Made by a program: the position numbers and the translations under genes | Assembly: GCF_964656455.1 (NCBI RefSeq) | Contig: NC_135715.1 | Location: 161,664,437 to 161,728,436, forward strand | DNA: 64,000 bases | Direction of reading: 5' to 3' | From: Halichoerus grypus | Lineage: Eukaryota > Chordata > Mammalia > Carnivora > Phocidae | Notes under the pieces: generated by a model | Seen by the model: only the letters and a program-made list of their open reading frames with translations | The model's database searches: none | Told to the model about the DNA's origin: nothing | Shown: piece after piece, positions 1 to 12,756 of the stretch | Numbering within the stretch: the first letter of the stretch is position 1 | Layout of the letters: each line of letters begins with the position of its first letter

Positions 1-764
1 ATTTTAACCTATGTATGTCCTTGGATATGTAATTTTTGATGTCTAGACATTTTTTCACTAAGAGATAATTAAATGTAAAAATATATATCTGCCTCTGGAA
101 ATGTCCATCGTTTATGGGATTAAGTCAAGGTATATCCATTCAATAGGATCCTATACAGGTATTAAAAATGGTAATGTACTGTAGATTTATATTTATTGCA
201 ATGGAAATAGGTCCTCAACAAGTCCATTTCATTTCTCAACAATAAGTAATAGCACACCTAATGGGGCCTCATTTATATAAAATTGTGTGTGTGAGTGGTA
301 GACAAATTTCTGAAATAAATACTCATTAAAATGGTTATCTCTTGAGTGGTCGCCTGTTGGGGTTGCTTTTATTTGTACTGTTAGGTTTCTTTATGAGGAG
401 TATTTATCATTTTTATACTTGACAAAGGAGAGTTTTTTTCCCCCTTTCTGAACAAATATGAATACAGCCTTTTAAGGTGGTACCTGATTAAGTTCTGCAA
501 ATACCTAAATCTAACAAGGTCTGTAGAACCTGTTAATGTAATACCCAGGGGCTGTGGTTTGGGATGCTCTACTATTGTCATTGAAGTCACTCAGGAACCA
601 GTAGAACGGGTCACAGATAGCTGGGGAGTTCTGAACTCCAGAGCCCAAGGCGCTGACTGCGGTTTTTTTTAGTGCCACACCCTGCTGTGGTTAACTTCTT
701 TAAAGACTTGATTGTTAAAAAACAAAGTCAAGTTTAAACCTTTGTTTTGTTGTTTTGATTGACT
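1..764. other. FAM117B intron, no recognised feature
   Basis: AT-rich intron sequence upstream of exon 2. I see no exon, RNA gene or firm repeat. Confidence 0.6.
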
Positions 765-1160
765 TTTTTTTTGTTCAGCTTTATTGACATATAATTGACA
801 AAGTAGTAAGATATTTAAAGTGCACACCACGGTGATTTGATAAACGCATACATTGTGAAAGGGTTCCTCCAGTCTGTTTAATTCACACATCCATCACCTT
901 ACATATTTATCTTCAAGTTCTGCACTCAGCAGATTCTAATTGTGCGATGCAGTGTTAATCAGCCCTGCCACCATGTTACATGTTAGAGCTTCAGACCTTG
1001 TTTATTTATTGTATAGCTGGAAGTTTGTACCCTTTCATCAACCTCTCCCTATTTTCTCATGACCTGGCCGTCGGTTTTCTATGAGTTTCACTTTTTTTAA
1101 GATTCCACATGTAATTAATACCAGGCAGTATTTTGTTGCTTTACTTTGGATTAATAAAAG
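765..1160 (-). mobile_element. Old antisense L1 3' fragment
   Basis: Antisense L1 3'UTR-type sequence, for example CTTTATTGACATATAATTGA near 779 and GATTCCACATGTAA near 1100. Highly diverged. Confidence 0.65.
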
Positions 1161-1204
1161 TATCACAATTTATTGTGCACACTTGCCCTTGTTGATGAAG
1201 AATA

Positions 1205-1680
1205 GTAACATTAGAAGTCATTCTGTTCTCTGCGTGTATATCAGGTACTGTCTTAATCATTGGGATGGAGGGGAAGTAGAATTCCTGCCCTCCAAAGTTT
1301 TATTCTCTAGTGGAGCATTCAAGGGACTATTTCTGTGAACCATGCTATGGCAGCACACAGTAGGACTTTTGACTTAGAAGTTGATGTGTTTCTTGGGCTT
1401 GGGTAGCTGTTCAAGGAAGATTTTCCAGAGGAAATATCTGAACTGAATTTTGAATTTCAGTTTAGACAGCTGAAGTTTTGAAAGGTTAAACATGAATTAG
1501 CCAAACCAAAGAAAGGGATATCTAGGGAAATCTAAGTGGAGACAAAGGCGTGGAGGCATGCAAGGGCATGGCACTTGTTGGGAACTGCAGGTCATTCAGC
1601 AGGTAGGGATTGAGGTGGTGCAGGCAATGGAGTGAGGCTGGGGAAGCCCGATCAAGAAGGGTCTTGTCAGCTGTCAAAGA
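1205..1680 (-). mobile_element. Old L2-like fragment, antisense
   Basis: The GGGAAGTAGAATTCCTGCCC and TGGAGTGAGGCTGG text resembles the antisense L2 3' region. The assignment is tentative. Confidence 0.4.
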
Positions 1681-3349
1681 GGTTCTTTCTCTGGACTTCC
1701 TTATAAATACAGCCTTTGTTCAGGTAGGATGGGAATCTTTGAGTCATCTTTGACTCTTGAGGCTCCCTCCCATCCCTTAAACTCCCTCATAATTAGGCAC
1801 CAAATCCTGTCAATTTTGGGAACTTGGATTGAAATGGAATAATGACAAGCTAATGTAGACTGTGCTCTTTACAGGAGACTGTAACTTAGTCTTTTTAATT
1901 TCTAGGGCTTTGCACTGGCTCACAGACCTTTAATAAATGTTCAAAATGAATGGGTTACAGGAAGGGAGTTCTAAAGAGAAAATGTTTCGTATTTTTACAT
2001 GTGACCATGTGTAATTTTCTATTCTCCCATTTCATTATAGAAAATTTAATAATCTTAGGAGGCCTAGTTGAAAAGTCAACTCTTGGATAATTAAAAGTCT
2101 TCAAAATGGAATCAGACCCATTAGTAAGGACTGTTTGATTAGTGTACTGGTGGGTGACTAAAGCAGCATCACAGTAGGGAAAAAAGTACTAGACAGCTTC
2201 TGGCAATTTCGTTTTGATGAATATACCCCAGTTCACCGAGTATATGTGTCTTTTTTTTTTTTTTCCTAGCTGAGAACAATCTTCTTATGACTGTCCCAAT
2301 AGAGATTAATTTTTTAGTTAAAGGAAAATTGTGAACATGTACATTTATTGCTTTTCACTTGTCATAATGTGAGAACATGCTTTCTTGAACTTGTGGATAT
2401 GTACTCTATTTTCTGCTTATTATAAAAGGAAGACTACACAGAGATGGTTAGCATTTGCAACAATTAGGCATTGTTTTAGTGAAATAATTGTGCCGTTTTG
2501 AAAGCAAATTATGTATCTGAGGCATATCTGAAGCAGCTTTATGATTATCAGCAACACAGCTGCTGTAACTATTATGTTAGTGGAATTGAATCTTGTTATA
2601 TGGGTCACGTAACCAGCAACTGAACTTTTATACTTGTAACTATGCAAGACTCTTATTAAGACATAATGTAATACAAATGGGGGGGTATCTCAAAGTGTTT
2701 TCATATGTGAGCTTAAGAAGAGCAAAGTATTTGTTATATAGAACTAGAATGATACCATTATAATACAGTCCTACTTATGCATATATTTATATTTAATATT
2801 TCTCAAATCTTTTCTATGTTTATTATTTTTAAAGCTTTTCTTTTCCTTCCTTGCCTGCTTGCTTGCTTCCTTGCTTGCTTTCTCTCTTTTTCTCTTTTTC
2901 TTTCGCTTTCTTTCCTTTTAAAGCATGAATTAGCTAAGCCTATTTCCTTCCCCCATTAAAAAAAAAAAGATATAAAGGTGTTTTTCCTATGTCACCTCTC
3001 ACTTCCCATTACCTCTAATTTTTTTAGTTTTTATGTTTTGCTTACATCTAAATACATATCCTGTAGCTTGCAGTGGAAAAGACTTTTGCATATGTGGCTT
3101 CAACAATAGCTCCTGTAGCCTGGTTTACTGTAACAAAATCTCCCTGAGATATGTGTCATATAGAGCTGATTAAAATGGAATTTTCCTGTAACTTTGTCTT
3201 AACTGCCTTATATCATTTTGAGTATAGGTGGTGTAATGATAAGTATTTTGTGTGTTATACCTATTTAATCTTAAAACCAAGATGAACATTTTTAAAATGG
3301 GTAGATATACATTTGTCTTATTTTCTGTTTTTCTGTAGAGATGATTACA
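1681..3349. other. FAM117B intron, largely unassigned
   Basis: Apart from the pyrimidine tract at 2830-2925 I recognise nothing. The short frames at 2420-2647 and 2777-2959 lack codon structure or similarity. Confidence 0.55.
2830..2925. repeat. Pyrimidine-rich low-complexity tract
   Basis: TTCC, TGCT and TTTC repeats, almost all pyrimidine on the + strand. The 60-codon frame across it is not a gene. Confidence 0.85.
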
Positions 3350-3880
3350 GTTGTAACAAATAATATAAGTCTTGTATACTTTGCCCCCGTCTCCCTCAAT
3401 AACATTTTGTAGAACTGTAGTACAATATTACAACCAGGATATGGATGTTGTATGATTTGCTCTTAATTCAGATTTTTCCAGTTTTACTTGAACTCATTTG
3501 TGCATGTATATAATTCTGTACTGTTTAATCTCCTTTGTATGTTTGTATATCCATCACTGCAGTCAAGCTGAATAGCTCCTTATCACAAGGGTCTCTCTTG
3601 TTGCCCTATTATAACGCCTGCTTCTCTTCTGCCACTTCATTTTCCCTCTCCTAGCTCTAACTTCTGACAGCTACTAATCTTTCCTCCATTTCTAAAATTT
3701 TTTCATTTCAGTAATGTTATATAAAGGAAATCCTACAGTATGTAGCCATTTGAGATTAACTTTTTCACTCAGTATAATTCCTTGGAGATTCATCCAAGTT
3801 TGTGTGAATCAGTAGCTTATTCACTTGTTTTTTATATTTAAGTTATTTCCACATCGTTTAAAACTTAGTTTCTACTTTGT
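3350..3880 (-). mobile_element. Old antisense L1 3' fragment next to FAM117B exon 2
   Basis: Diverged L1M-type 3' sequence (AATAACATTTTGTAGAACTG near 3399, TTCAGTAATGTTATATAA near 3709). It ends about 50 bases before the exon at 3929. Confidence 0.6.
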
Positions 3881-3928
3881 TTCCTTCCTAATCTGTTTTA
3901 AAAATACATATATTTGTTTTAAATCTAG

Positions 3929-4080
3929 GTGACAAAACACGACCACCATCTTCGAGCCCCTCTAGTATTATCCGCCGGACTTCCTCTCTGGATACACTTG
4001 CTGCCCCATACCTTGCAGGACACTGGCCTCGTGATAGTCATGGGCAAGCTGCTCCTTGCATGAGGGACAAGGCTACACAG
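3929..4080 (+). CDS. FAM117B: FAM117B coding exon (exon 2 by the human numbering)
   Basis: This is the first FAM117B exon in the window. It follows an AAATCTAG acceptor and ends at a GTAGGT donor. The first two bases finish a codon begun in the upstream exon (phase 1 intron), and the exon ends on a codon boundary. The translation contains TSSLDTLAAPYLAGHWPRD, a block typical of the FAM117/GLCCI1 family. The paralogue GLCCI1 has a similar block with ITGPYLTGQ in place of LAAPYLAGH, so FAM117B is the better match. The stretch RRTSS is a basic-directed phosphorylation-like site. The protein is serine-rich, has no transmembrane segment here, and its biochemical role is poorly known. About 200 N-terminal residues should lie in an exon upstream of this window (inferred from a human length of about 589 residues, from memory). 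Confidence 0.96.
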
Positions 4081-4164
4081 GTAGGTGTATTAAAATTCTT
4101 ACCCTGAAGTGTTTTACTCTGAAACCGTTTCTCATAACATTATTTGTTTTATGCTGTGCTCAAA

Positions 4165-4318
4165 TTCTTAAAACATTAGTGTGTATTAGAATTACCTGAG
4201 AAGCTTATCAAAAGTGCAGATTCCCAGGCCTGACCTCCAGATACTCTGTAGTAGTAGGCTTTGGTTGAGGCTTGGGAATGTACATTTTAAACAGTTCCCA
4301 AAGTAATTCCAATACATA
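4165..4318 (+). mobile_element. MER5A/B-like hAT-Charlie MITE
   Basis: ATTACCTGAGAAGCTTATCA and GCAGATTCCCAGGCC match the MER5 consensus as I recall it. The copy is non-coding and lies just after FAM117B exon 2. Confidence 0.7.
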
Positions 4319-4599
4319 AGGATAATTTATGGACACACTTTTTCCCCCCACTTCCTCTTTATTGTTAGTTTAGAACATCAGAATAGATTTAATATATTGA
4401 ATTTGTAACAGTAAGGATTACTTTACTTTCCATCTAACCTTATATTTTTGTGCCAAAAATCGTCACATGTTGGGAGATAGAGATTATATTATGTTGCAGA
4501 TAGATTCTGTAAATGTAAATATCCTGACAAAGAGACCCTGGAAGCAAAATTTTATACTTTTAGATTTCTGAAATTTTTTAATTAAAAGGATCTTAAGAG

Positions 4600-4703
4600 G
4601 GGCACCTGGCTGGCTTAGCTGGAAGAGCATGCAACTCTTGATCTTTAGGGTTGTGAGTTAAAGCCCCACGCTGGGTATAGAGATTACTAAAAATGAATGA
4701 AGA
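4600..4703 (+). mobile_element. Can-SINE, short older form
   Basis: A diverged tRNA-related head (GGCACCTGGCTGGCTTAGCT) without the CT-rich body. It is flanked by AAAAGGATCTTAAGAG and AAAAGGTTCTTAGGAG as a likely target duplication. Confidence 0.8.
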
Positions 4704-4879
4704 AAAGGTTCTTAGGAGATCATTTAGATCTACTTCCTGATTTTACAAATGAGGAAGCTGAGGTCCAAGATCATGAAGCCAGGTGATGACTTTCATAGCA
4801 CTTATGGTTTAGTTTCTTTCATAACGCTTACTATAATTAAAGTTAATTAAATATTTGTCTAATCATTTATTTAGTATTT

Positions 4880-5010
4880 CTCATACTTACTAGATGTTGA
4901 GCCCATGGCCTAGCTCATCCATTTCTGTATTTTCATCTCCAGGATTTAGTACTGTACCTGAGAGAGTAAACACTCAAGGATTGTTTGCAAAGGGATGAAT
5001 GAGCAGAATA
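4880..5010 (+). mobile_element. L2 3' fragment, tentative
   Basis: TTTTCATCTCCAGGATTTAG and the following ACTGTACCTGAGAG text resembles the L2 end. Weak. Confidence 0.4.
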
Positions 5011-5954
5011 GTTAAAGCTTTATTGCTAGTGAAGAATGAAAATCAGTTAAAGAGTTAAAAGATTCTTTATACTGACTGTTGAAAATCAGTTAAGGTATAT
5101 CTCGATTTAGACTTCAAATTTACATCACTGATGGTAGCTTGATCCCAGCACTTTATGAAGAGAATGTCCTTTTATAGAACCAAGTAAACACACTTTGTAG
5201 TGGTTTTTGGATTTGTATTTTGGTTTCCAAAATTCCAGGTATTCTTGTTGGGCTTAGTTTGTTTTGTGTTCTGATATTCTTGAAACTGAGTCCCACTGTT
5301 AGGGTAGATGCTTGGGATATGAGATTACCTTGAGGTTTATATTCCAGTGGCAAATACAGAAATGAAAACAGCGCCTGTGCTCCTCAAATTTACGAATATT
5401 TTGAGAAACTGACTTTAACCAAAGAGTTATAGAAGATTCTCCATTTATTCAAAATCTGTAAGTTTGCTGAGATTAGGGCATATAGTATGGAAAATGAGTA
5501 GTTCCTACTTGCTTTCTGCTTAATCCACATACCATGTTTAAATTACTCTGGGTATATTTCCTTGAACATTTCTGCAACCCTTGTTATCTCCTCTGCAGTT
5601 TCAGGTTCAGTGGGTTCAGATACTTTGTCTTAACAGTAAGAATAAACAATCTTAGAAGCCACTGGGAGCCCACCTAACTCTGACTACATTGAATTAAAGT
5701 ATAAACCCCATAGTCTCTTCACCTTTTTCTAAATGGCCCCCAAATTGGGAATGTTAAGGGTACAAATATAAAGAAAACTTATAATTATCATACTGTTAAT
5801 CTTGCTTGTAAAGTTCACATTAGAATCTCCTAAGGTATAATGCAGCAATAGCTGGGCACTCTAATCTTTCATTTACATAAGTTCTCAAATTCTCTATTGG
5901 TAGATGTTGGATTCCCTAATATATGTATGCTAGTTAATTAAGTCAGCTTTTTAA

Positions 5955-6160
5955 AGATTTTTTTTTTTTTTAAGAGAGAGGTAGAGAGCATGAGCAGGGG
6001 GGAGGGGCAGAAGGAGAGGAAGAGAGAGAGTCCCAAGCAGATTCCATGCTGAGCATGGAGCCTGAGGGGGGCTTGATCTCAGTCTCATGACCCGGAGATC
6101 ATGACCTGAGCCGAAACCAAGAGTTGGACGCTTAACTGACTGAGCCTTCCAGGAGCCCCT
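5955..6160 (-). mobile_element. Can-SINE
   Basis: Full-length antisense copy. AAGTCAGCTTTTTAA on the left and AAATCAGCTTTTTAA on the right form the target duplication. Confidence 0.9.
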
Positions 6161-6164
6161 TAAA

Positions 6165-6940
6165 TCAGCTTTTTAAAATTTGGTAAAATGAATTTAACAT
6201 AAAATTTGCAATTTTTAAGTATACAATTAAGTAGCATTAATTACATTCACAGTGTTGTGCAGCCATTGCTGTTATGTTTCCAAAACTTCTCATCACCCCA
6301 AACAAGAACTCTGTAACTCCTCTTTCTTTCTCCAGCATCTGTAACCACTATTCAACTTTCTGTTTCTGTGAATTTGCCTGTTCTAGATATTTCATATAAG
6401 TAGAAGCATATAATATTTGTAATTTTATATCTGACTCATTTTGCTTAGCATTATGTTTTCAAGATTTATCCATGTTGAACCATTTCTTTTTCATGGCTGA
6501 ATAACATTCCATTGTATGGGTTCTCCATTTATCCGTTTATCCATTTATCTATTTGTGGACATTTGGGTTTTTTACAAATTTTGGCTATTGTGAACAATGC
6601 TGAAATGAACCTTGCTTTATAGGTGTCTGTTTGAATCTCCGCTTTCAATTCCTTTTGGTACATATGTAGGAGTGAAATTGTAGGAGTGAATATTTAGCTT
6701 TTAGAGGAACTGCCAAACTGTTTTCCACAGCAGCTGCACCAGTTTATATTCCCTCCAGCAATGTAAAGGGGCTCCAGTTTCTCCATATCCTCACCAAAAC
6801 TTATTTTCCTGTTTTTTTCTTCAGCATAGCTATCCTAATAGGTATGAAATTGTATCTTATGGGTTTTATTTATATTTTCCTAATGACTAATGATCTTGAG
6901 CATCTTTTCATGTGCTTTTTGTGTATCTTCTTTGGAGTTC
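6165..6940 (-). mobile_element. Old antisense L1 3' fragment
   Basis: Diverged L1M-type text: TAACATAAAATTTGC near 6195, GGCTGAATAACATTCCATTG near 6495 and AACTGCCAAACTGTTTTCCA near 6708, all standard L1 3' blocks on the - strand. Confidence 0.75.
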
Positions 6941-6949
6941 AGTCACTTT

Positions 6950-7112
6950 TGTGCCTTTGTTTCCTCTTTGTAAAATGGGAAAAGAATAGTACCTATCTTT
7001 TAAGATTATTATGAAGATTAAACAAGGAAATACGTGTAAAACACTTAGAACAGTGTCTGGCACATAGTAAGCATTTAGTAAATGCTTGCCAATTACTACC
7101 TTTGATTATTGT
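6950..7112 (+). mobile_element. MIR element
   Basis: CTTTGTAAAATGGGAAAAGA and CAGTGTCTGGCACATAGTAA are core and tail blocks of MIR. Confidence 0.75.
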
Positions 7113-8400
7113 CAGAACAAGGATGGCATGTCGGTTTTCTGTCTTAGGCAGTTTGTCAATTGCTGTTAGCTTCCTGGAGCATTATGTTGAAAAAGGTTCG
7201 GGCTAACGATTCCTGATTGGCTATTTTGCCCTAGTTGAGAGGCCCTGGGCTCTTTTATCAGCCGGTCCATATAGTGCTAGAGCAGTAAGTATGATGGAAG
7301 TAATTTATTTTATATTATAGATGGGTGCTTCCAGGAAGTTCCTCCTAGACTTTTGACAAAACATATCATGTCACCACTCTGAGCCCTGGTTCTTCATTAA
7401 AAAAAAAAAAAAAAATTATGTTTGAGTCTAAGGTCTAAGTATCTCAGGGATGAGTGGGAATGGAAAGAAGAGGTTCTGGAAAATACAGAGAAAGGCAGCA
7501 TCAAAAAAGTTTAGGAATATGGCAGCAGGTTTTTTAAAGATGTTAATCTCCCCTCCTCCCCTCCCCCCACCCCATTATTTGCTTTGGTCATGAGGATGAG
7601 TGGATGATTAAAATTTTATTGTACATGATTATTTGTCATCCTAATTACTTGACACAAAGATAGCAAAAATATGGCATCATTTCTTTTTTTCTGTATCTTT
7701 GGCAGACATTGCTCATTCCCTGTGAACTCAGATGGCCTGAGAGTCTCTCTAGCGCAGTGCTTTAGCTTGCCATTGCCAGTGGAGCGGGGCTGGTCTACCA
7801 TTTCTGCTTTAGAGTTTGGTACACTTCTTAATACTACATTGTCCCCAACCTCTGCCTCCTGTCCCCCCACCTCCCATGTTCTTTTAAAGATTCCTTTAAA
7901 AACTGACCATTTATCAGTTTGCCCTCCCAATTTAGACTAATTTATATTCCCAGCATTATCTATGTTGCAGTTCTATTAATTTAATTCACTTAATTAGTAA
8001 GGGATGCCTTTTGAATTTTCTGACTGTACCAATTTGTGTGAGGGATAAAATGAAATGTGTATGTGTGGTTGGATTATTTGACATTCTTTTGACTCAAAAC
8101 GTATTCTCTTCCCAACTTTCCTAACCACCTAGGCTTCTTTACCTTACTGGTGGCATGTATGAGTATGTGAATTTGTGACTCATGTGATTGGGGTCTGGTT
8201 TTCTTTATTATTTCTTTTGTTTTTTTTATTACATAAACCAGTCATCTTTTGCTTTTAAAAATCTTACATTATTTTCTCTTGGAACTCCTACATTTCAGAG
8301 ACTATTTTCCCTCTTCAGGGGTTGATTTTGATTAAGAGCTTATTGTTTTTCCATTTTATGCACTGGCTTGAAATTGTAATCCAAGTTCAGAAACTATAAG
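7113..8400. other. FAM117B intron, largely unassigned
   Basis: Frames on both strands at 7616-7940 overlap each other and show no known domain. No exon is recognised. Confidence 0.5.
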
Positions 8401-8425
8401 ATGTTATTAAAACCTAATAAAATTA

Positions 8426-8626
8426 GGGGCTCCTGGGTGGCTCCATCGGTTAAACGTCTGCCTTCAGCTCAGGTCATGATCCCAGGGTCCTGGGATCAAG
8501 CCCCACATCCGGCTCCCTGCTCAACGGGGAGCCTGCTTCTCCCTCTCCTTCTGCCTGCCCTTCTCCTTGCCTATGCTCTCTCTCTCTCTCTCTCTGTCAA
8601 ATGCATAAATAAAATCTATTTTTAAA
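8426..8626 (+). mobile_element. Can-SINE with perfect target duplication
   Basis: Full-length copy. AAAACCTAATAAAATTA is repeated exactly on both sides, which suggests a young insertion. It contains a (TC)n body. The 74-codon frame over it is not a gene. Confidence 0.93.
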
Positions 8627-8872
8627 AAAAACCTAATAAAATTAAATACTTAGTAAATTAGAGACTAAAATAATGTTGAATTACTGAAGATAGCTGTTTA
8701 TAAGTCTATAAACTTGTTTAGAGGTTTTTTTTTTTGAAAGAATGATCTGGAATTTATAGCAAAAAAATAACTTTTATATATTTGATATAAGCAACACTAC
8801 AATGTGTCTTAGTGTTATGAAATGAAAGTACTGAAGAGTTGGATCAGCTTTTTAAAAAAAATTACTTTTTGA

Positions 8873-9062
8873 GGGGCGCCTGGGTGGCTCAGTTGTTAAG
8901 CGTCTGCCTTCGGCTCAAGTCATGATCCCAGGGTCCTGGAATCAAGTCCCGTATCGGGCTCCCTGCTCAGTGGAGAGCCTGCTTCTCCCTCTCCCTCTGC
9001 TGCTCTCCCTGCTTGTGCCCTCTTGCTCTCTCTGTCAGATAAATAAAATCTTTAAAAAAAAT
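8873..9062 (+). mobile_element. Can-SINE
   Basis: Full-length copy, flanked by AAAAATTACTTTTTGAG and AAAAATTACTCCTTGAG. Confidence 0.92.
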
Positions 9063-9509
9063 TTTAAAAAATTACTCCTTGAGTAACTCTTGCTATTTTG
9101 TATAAAACCTTGGTCCACTGGTTAAAATTGGTAATATTAAGAGGGAAGGAAAGTGTTAAAATCTTTTTTTTTTTTTTTTTCCAGACCTAAATCTAATGAC
9201 CTCTGTATAAGCTCTTTGGTTGGCTTCTCAGTAGCTTTGCCTTTCTTGGTTAAGCCTAGGATTCTGAAATAATCTAGATTTCTAGATATTTTACCACTTG
9301 ACTGGTGTTCCTGTCCTTTTTTCACATTTTAGATCAGATTTCTTTAGGCCAGCGACTCTATATGTTTTTTAAACAGGCTGGGCTATAAAATAGGGTTATA
9401 TCATGGAATCCTTTAAAACAAATACAGTTTCTTGACTGTGTAAATCATATATATATTTTTTTACCTACTAAAAATAATTTAGAAAAAACACCCCTACTCT
9501 CAATAATGA

Positions 9510-9845
9510 ACTTGCAGTGCCCTGTACTCTCTTCACTGATGCTTCTCACGTTTTCTATTTTATTTGGAATGCCTTCCCACCATTTGCTTGGATAACTTAT
9601 ACTCTAATGCTCATAGCAGCCTCCCCCCATCCCATAAAATCTTGCCTACCTCCTTCCCTGTCTTTCTGGTTCTGGGTTAGATGCCTTTCTTGGGGGGACC
9701 TCTTCATCACATGGTACCATAATTGGCTATTTGTCCTTTCTCTCCTAGAAAAAACCTTTTGAGAATAAGAAGTGTGTTTCTTCCTTAACCCTAGTACCTA
9801 GTCCAGTGCCTGATGCATTGGCAGTAGATGCTTAATAGTTTTCTG
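9510..9845 (+). mobile_element. L2 3' fragment
   Basis: TTTGGAATGCCTTCCCACCA and GTACCTAGTCCAGTGCCTGA follow the L2 3' end. The 81-codon frame here is L2 text and not a gene. Confidence 0.65.
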
Positions 9846-10174
9846 GTATACAGTGCAAGACTGAACAAAGTTGAAATGTACTTAATTAAAACTCAGTTTT
9901 ACTTTTTATTAACATCTAAGTGGAACAAAGAAAGCAGTTGTCTTTTGAGTTAGGAGTTTAAGTAAAATTAGTGACTTTTGGTAAGTATTTTTTCCTGTTT
10001 GAATATCTTATAACTGAAATTAGCAAAGCTGTCTATTGCTCTTCATGCTTACTTTTATTTTTCTTAATCAATACTCTTGTTCTCATTATCTTTAGTTTGT
10101 TCTTAACAAATCTATAGGAAACTTTTATATTCCTTTGCTTTTCCTTGAGTTAAATTTTATACTTAATATACTTA

Positions 10175-11480
10175 GATTTCCCTAATTTTAAAAATCTTTT
10201 TATTTGGAAAAAGTCTTACTTAGAGAAAAATTGTAAGAACAGTAGATTAAACACCAGTAGACTCTTCACCTATATTCACCAATAAACATTTTTATGTTTT
10301 TTCTTTATTTTTTGGTGCAGATATAATTGCTGTTGTTACTATTTACTAATCATTAGTAAGTTGCAGACATTCTGACTCTTTTCAAATACTTAAACGTGTA
10401 TATGAACAAGGACTTAAATAAAAATTACCAAAGTGATTACCAAATCCAGGAGATTTAACATTGATACAGTGCTTTTAAGTTTCCTCAATAATGTTCTCTG
10501 TAGTAATTTCTCCTGTAAGCCAGGATCTAGTCAAGAAGCAGACATAGCGTTTAGATGTTATTTTTTTTTTTAGTATCCTTTAATCTGAAACAGTTCCTTA
10601 GCTTTTCTTTGTCTTTCCTGACCTTGAAATTTTTTAAGAGTATAAGCCAGTATTTTTGTTGAGTATTGTCAACTTGACTCTGTTTTGTCACAATTAGATT
10701 CAAGTTATTACATTTTTGGCAGGAATATTATATATGTGATGTGTATATATTCTACAATCTTGTTTTTTACTTATGGACATTACTCCATCCATATAGAAAG
10801 ATTCTCCCTTAAAAGTCCTGCCCCCCCCGTCCGTATATAGAGAGGTATTTTTTTGAATAGGCTATACATTCATTCTTATAGTACAAAATTTAAGAGTTAC
10901 AGAAGTATATACAGTGAAGGAAGGATCTTCCTCCCATGAGGCAGCCACTGTTATGTTTCTTTTGTTACCATGTATATTCTTCCAGAGATACTTTACATAT
11001 GTGTATATTCCTTCTAGTGGCACTGGTTAAAGGAAGTTGCTATACATACTGCAGTGAACCTTGAGTTTTTCACTTAATCTCACAGAGATTATTGTGAATT
11101 TCCTTACTCATTTTTTATAGCAGAATAAGTATTCTGTTGTAAAGACACACCATTATTTAACAAATCCTTTGTTTACATTGTTCTAATCTTTTACTTGTAA
11201 AAATAGTGCTATCGGGAATAATATGCTGTATTATTTTGTGCATAAAGATATATATTTTGTACATCTGCATGATAAATTACAAAAGAAGGTGAGTGAAACA
11301 GTATGTGCATTTGTAACTTTGACAGCAATTGCTTAGTCCCCTTCCATAAAGGCTGTACTAATTTAATTTACACTTCACCAGCAATATAGGAAAGAGTATG
11401 ATATCAAATTGCCCAGTCTCAGTGAAGTTTTAACTTAGATTTCTCTAACGGGTGAGATTGGGCATATTTTCACATACTAA
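10175..11480 (-). mobile_element. Two or more old antisense L1 3' fragments
   Basis: 10175-10700 and 10850-11480 both look like L1M-type 3' ends. Blocks include ATTCACCAATAAACATTT near 10274, AGGCAGCCACTGTTATG near 10939 and TTCACCAGCAATATAGGAAA near 11373. The boundary between them is unclear. Confidence 0.6.
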
Positions 11481-11596
11481 GAACTCATTTGTACTTTTTT
11501 TTTCCTAATACAGTGTCTTTAAATTCCGGATTTTGTATAACCACTAAGGATTTGCCATTTTTGAGGCTATATTTTGCAGATATCTAAATCAAGACT

Positions 11597-11815
11597 AGAC
11601 ATAGTATAGAGGTTAAGATTATGAACTCCAGAGTCTTGGGTTTTTATCTTGGCTTTGCCACTTCTTAGCTGTGAGACATTAGGCAACTTATCAAGCTTCC
11701 TTATCTGCAGAACTTGTAGAGCTTCTCGTATATATTCAATCAGATAATACAGTGAAGACCTTTCACTGTGCTTCCATAAAGCAAAGTGCCTAGCACATAA
11801 TAAGATCACAGGAAT
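11597..11815 (+). mobile_element. MIR element
   Basis: GAACTCCAGAGTCTTGGGTT, GCCACTTCTTAGCTGTGAGA and GTGCCTAGCACATAATAAG give a nearly full-length MIR. Confidence 0.75.
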
Positions 11816-11820
11816 GTTAG

Positions 11821-12028
11821 TTTTTTTTTTTTTTTTTTTAAAGATTTTATTTATTTATTTGACAGAGAGAGACACAGAGAGAGAAGGAACACAAGCACCA
11901 GAGGTGGGAGAGGGAGAAGCAGGCTTCCTGCCAAGCAGGGAGCCCAATGTGGGGCTTGATTCCAGGACCCTGGGATCGTGACCTGAGCCGAAGGCAGACG
12001 CTTAACGACTGAGCCACCCAGGCGGCCC
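11821..12028 (-). mobile_element. Can-SINE
   Basis: Antisense copy starting with a long poly(T). AGGAATGTTAG is repeated on both sides. Confidence 0.92.
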
Positions 12029-12269
12029 AGGAATGTTAGTTATTATTAGTATACATTTGTTCAATAAATGCTATACTTATAATTATGTAAAAATAATAAC
12101 TAAGAATTTATTAATAGAAATGAAGGAAATACGCTAAAATATTATAATTAAAGTAACGTGCTGGAAGAATTTTGGGTCATTGTGTTTTTTTAAATATTCT
12201 AGTACTAAATTTTCTTTAATGGGAATGTATTGTATAATAGAAAAGTGTATACTTTTTTTAGAAATGAAA

Positions 12270-12722
12270 CCTTTTCAGATTTATTGAGATAAAATTGACA
12301 TATACAGCACTGTATAAGTTTTTGTACAGCGTGACTTGGAATACATATATTATGAAATGATTATCACAGTGAGTTTAGTTAACATCCATTACCTCATATA
12401 GTTAAAAATTTTTTTTCTTGTGATGAGAACTTTCAGGATCTACTCTTTAACAGTTTTCAAATATATTATACCAGCAGTATTAAGTATAGTCATCATATTA
12501 TACATTACATCCCCAGTACTTATTTATCTTATAACTGGAAGTTTGTACCTTTAGATCACCTTCATCCAGCTCCACCTCTGGTGCCTCTGATAAGCACAAA
12601 TCTGATTTCTTTTTCTCTGAGTTTGTTTTTTAGATTCCACATGTGAGATCATATGGTATTTGTCTTTCTCTGCCTGACTTATTTGAGCATAATGCCCTCA
12701 AGGTCTATCCATCTTGTTGCAA
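12270..12722 (-). mobile_element. Old antisense L1 3' fragment ending just before FAM117B exon 3
   Basis: L1 3' text (TTATTGAGATAAAATTGACA near 12281, GATTCCACATGTGAGATCAT near 12633, TCTATCCATCTTGTTGCAA near 12704). It stops about 35 bases before the splice acceptor. Confidence 0.75.
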
Positions 12723-12756
12723 TTAACCTACCCCTTCCCTCTTTTTCCCATTATAG

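Noticed and set aside
7616..7940. Overlapping frames on both strands (104 and 89 codons)
   Set aside because: Mutually antisense, no similarity that I recognise, intronic. Best explained as chance.
8426..8500. tRNA-like sequence with A- and B-box-like motifs
   Set aside because: These are heads of tRNA-derived Can-SINEs. No cloverleaf or intact tRNA gene is apparent.
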